A stretch of 64,000 bases of DNA from the NCBI GenBank assembly GCA_024102815.1, contig JAGFJJ010000005.1, positions 62,001-126,000 of the forward strand, given 5' to 3'. The position numbers were made by a program, and so were the translations under genes. Numbering within the stretch: position 1 is the first letter of the stretch; every line of letters begins with the position of its first letter. Under the pieces are notes generated by a model. That model was not told where the DNA came from and did not search any database. It saw only the letters and a program-made list of their open reading frames with translations. This document shows positions 62,676 through 64,000 of the stretch, one piece after another. The DNA comes from Phycisphaerae bacterium (GTDB taxonomy: Bacteria > Planctomycetota > Phycisphaerae > UBA1845).

Positions 62676-64000
62676 ATGACCGAGGGTACCGTAGCGTCGG
62701 ATCGCCGTCCGGTGAACGTGGCGATTCTGGGCTTTCTTCTGCAGTTGGGCTGCTTCGGCACGCTGGTGGCGCTGGCGACGTGGTCAAGGTCCGATGCAAT
62801 CTGGACCGCGTCGCGGTTCATGCTGATCGGACTGCCCATCTGGCTGGTGCTTTTCCTGTTCTTCAAGCAGTTGCGGCGGGTCAACGTCGAAGCACTGGAA
62901 ACCGAAGAGCTGCGACGCAGTCAGGCCGAGGGCGGCGTCGAGGCAATCTTCGAGCTCGACGACGAGGCCCTGCTGATCGAGCAGAATCGGCTTCGCTGGA
63001 TCGTGCGCTGGCTTTTCCCGGCGGCAAGCCTGGTGCTTGCGGCCCTGCTGGTCGGCGGTCACTTCGTCGGCTGGTCCTGGGATTTCGAGTCGGCATTCCA
63101 GACGGACGGGATCGGCGCGCTGCATCGCACGCAGGAACCCACGCTGGTGATGTGGTTCTTCGTCGGGGTGGGTTTTCTCTGCTTCCTGTATGCCCGATAC
63201 GGGTTGGCGCTGTCGCGGCTGCCGCAATGGCGGCTCCTCCGGGCCGGGGCGATCTGCATGGCCGGCAATGCCCTGGTCTGCCTGTCGCTGGCGATCGTGC
63301 TGATGGCGTCGTCCACGATCTCGTGGGCGGAGCCGCTGCTGGCTTACCTGCTTCGCCTCGGGTTGCTCCTGCTCGGGCTGGAGTTCCTGGCGAATTTTAT
63401 TCTCGACTACTACCGGCCTCGCTCGCCGGACGTGATCGCCCGCCCGTCGTTCGAGAGTCGGGCGCTCGGGCTGGTCAGCGAACCCGGTAGCCTGGCCAAG
63501 TCCATTGCCGAAGCCATCAACTACCAGTTCGGGTTCGAAGTCAGCTCGACATGGTTCTACCAGTTTCTCCAGCGCTGGCTCTTTCCGATCATGGTGGCCA
63601 CGTGTGTCGTCGTTCTGGCACTGACGAGTGTTGTGCTGGTGAACGCGGAAGAGAAAGCGGTGGTGGAGCGTTTCGGGCGGCTTCGCCCGCAAGGTGCGGT
63701 GCTTGGTCCGGGGCTTCACTTCAAGTGGCCTTATCCGATCGAAATCGTCTACCGGGCTCCGGCCAAGAAGGTCAGCGAACTGGTCATCGGGGAGTCGCTG
63801 CCGAACGAGAAGGACGACCAGGGTGCGATCCTCTGGACGAAGTCGCACGAGTACATTCCCGAGTTGCTGCTGCTGGTGGGATCGCCGCCGGCGGAAGAAG
63901 GGGAGGTCCGGACCGAGGAAGTGGGAGCGAGCGAGGCGGCTTCCGGCACGCGAAGCGTCCCGGTTCACCTGCTTCTGGTCTCCGTGCCCATCGAGTACCG
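62676..64000 (+). CDS. SPFH/HflK-family membrane protein (partial, 3' end beyond window)
   Basis: ATG 62676 has AGGA upstream and the frame stays open to the window end, giving 441 codons. The N-terminal ~290 residues have at least five hydrophobic helices, which is longer than in E. coli HflK. The SPFH/Band 7 start follows helix VVVLALTSVVLVNAEEKAVVERFGRL near residue 320-345, then GPGLHFKWPYPIE, the HflK/prohibitin signature. HflK with HflC modulates the FtsH protease; an HflC gene may lie outside. Assigned by domain, not orthology. Confidence 0.85.
   Translation, partial: MTEGTVASDRRPVNVAILGFLLQLGCFGTLVALATWSRSDAIWTASRFMLIGLPIWLVLFLFFKQLRRVNVEALETEELRRSQAEGGVEAIFELDDEALLIEQNRLRWIVRWLFPAASLVLAALLVGGHFVGWSWDFESAFQTDGIGALHRTQEPTLVMWFFVGVGFLCFLYARYGLALSRLPQWRLLRAGAICMAGNALVCLSLAIVLMASSTISWAEPLLAYLLRLGLLLLGLEFLANFILDYYRPRSPDVIARPSFESRALGLVSEPGSLAKSIAEAINYQFGFEVSSTWFYQFLQRWLFPIMVATCVVVLALTSVVLVNAEEKAVVERFGRLRPQGAVLGPGLHFKWPYPIEIVYRAPAKKVSELVIGESLPNEKDDQGAILWTKSHEYIPELLLLVGSPPAEEGEVRTEEVGASEAASGTRSVPVHLLLVSVPIEY

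Noticed and set aside
62784-63968. 394-codon minus-strand frame
   Set aside because: Antisense to the HflK-like gene; its Gln/Arg/Pro-rich composition mirrors that gene's membrane helices.
1-64000. CRISPR array or insertion sequence
   Set aside because: No regularly spaced direct repeats and no transposase motif were found; repeats are short palindromes and one two-copy dispersed repeat.

Overview
The window is GC-rich bacterial DNA, densely coded on both strands, and most likely comes from a member of the Planctomycetota. The pointers are exported proteins with dockerin-like calcium repeats, a cytochrome c peroxidase-like protein ending in an IPTL-CTERM-type tail, small membrane proteins with paired CxxC zinc ribbons, an ECF sigma/anti-sigma pair and a wealth of multihaem cytochromes. 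No 16S gene is present, so the phylum is an inference.

Layout. 1-8113 (minus): a redox cluster made of a 19-haem cytochrome c fused to a membrane cytochrome b, a Tat-exported four-cluster ferredoxin (HybA-like), a NrfD/HybB quinol-type membrane subunit, a 13-haem cytochrome c and a second multihaem/cytochrome b fusion (11 haems visible) cut by the window edge. In total 43 CXXCH motifs fall within about 8 kb. 8466-9401 (plus): an exported thioredoxin-fold protein read through an in-frame UGA. The UGA sits exactly at the first redox Cys position (W-UGA-P-Y-C) and is followed by a SECIS-like hairpin with a GGUC loop, so it is called a selenoprotein. 9508-13512: an M64-type secreted metalloprotease and a secreted hypothetical. 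13814-31841: mixed housekeeping and surface genes (kynureninase, PAS histidine kinase, ferritin-like protein, dockerin-bearing subtilase, proC, DUF167, ECF sigma/anti-sigma, GT2, YceI, fructose-bisphosphatase, Fis-type HTH, Gfo/Idh/MocA, SGNH hydrolase).

32094-43165 (plus) is a respiratory complex I block nuoCDHJKLMN. It lacks nuoA, nuoB, nuoE, nuoF, nuoG and nuoI, and several subunits carry unusual extensions: NuoH has an N-terminal extension of about 140 residues, NuoJ a signal-peptide-like N-terminus, and NuoL an inserted hydrophilic region of about 180 residues. It is followed by a ferritin-like gene and malate dehydrogenase. 44832-62429 holds zinc-ribbon membrane proteins, a GNAT acetyltransferase, a PAP2/GT39/anchor-protein operon, the peroxidase-like protein, Dtd, a TIM-barrel isomerase, an ABC transporter (LolD-like ATPase plus two-domain FtsX permease), a cohesin-like secreted protein and an orphan ABC-2 permease. 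An SPFH/HflK-family protein runs off the right end.

A recurring structural feature is short, perfect GC-rich palindromes with 3-5 nt loops in many intergenic gaps, including most gaps of the nuo operon, plus a longer dispersed intergenic repeat present near 30.3 kb and 43.7 kb. No CRISPR array, insertion sequence, rRNA or intact tRNA was seen.
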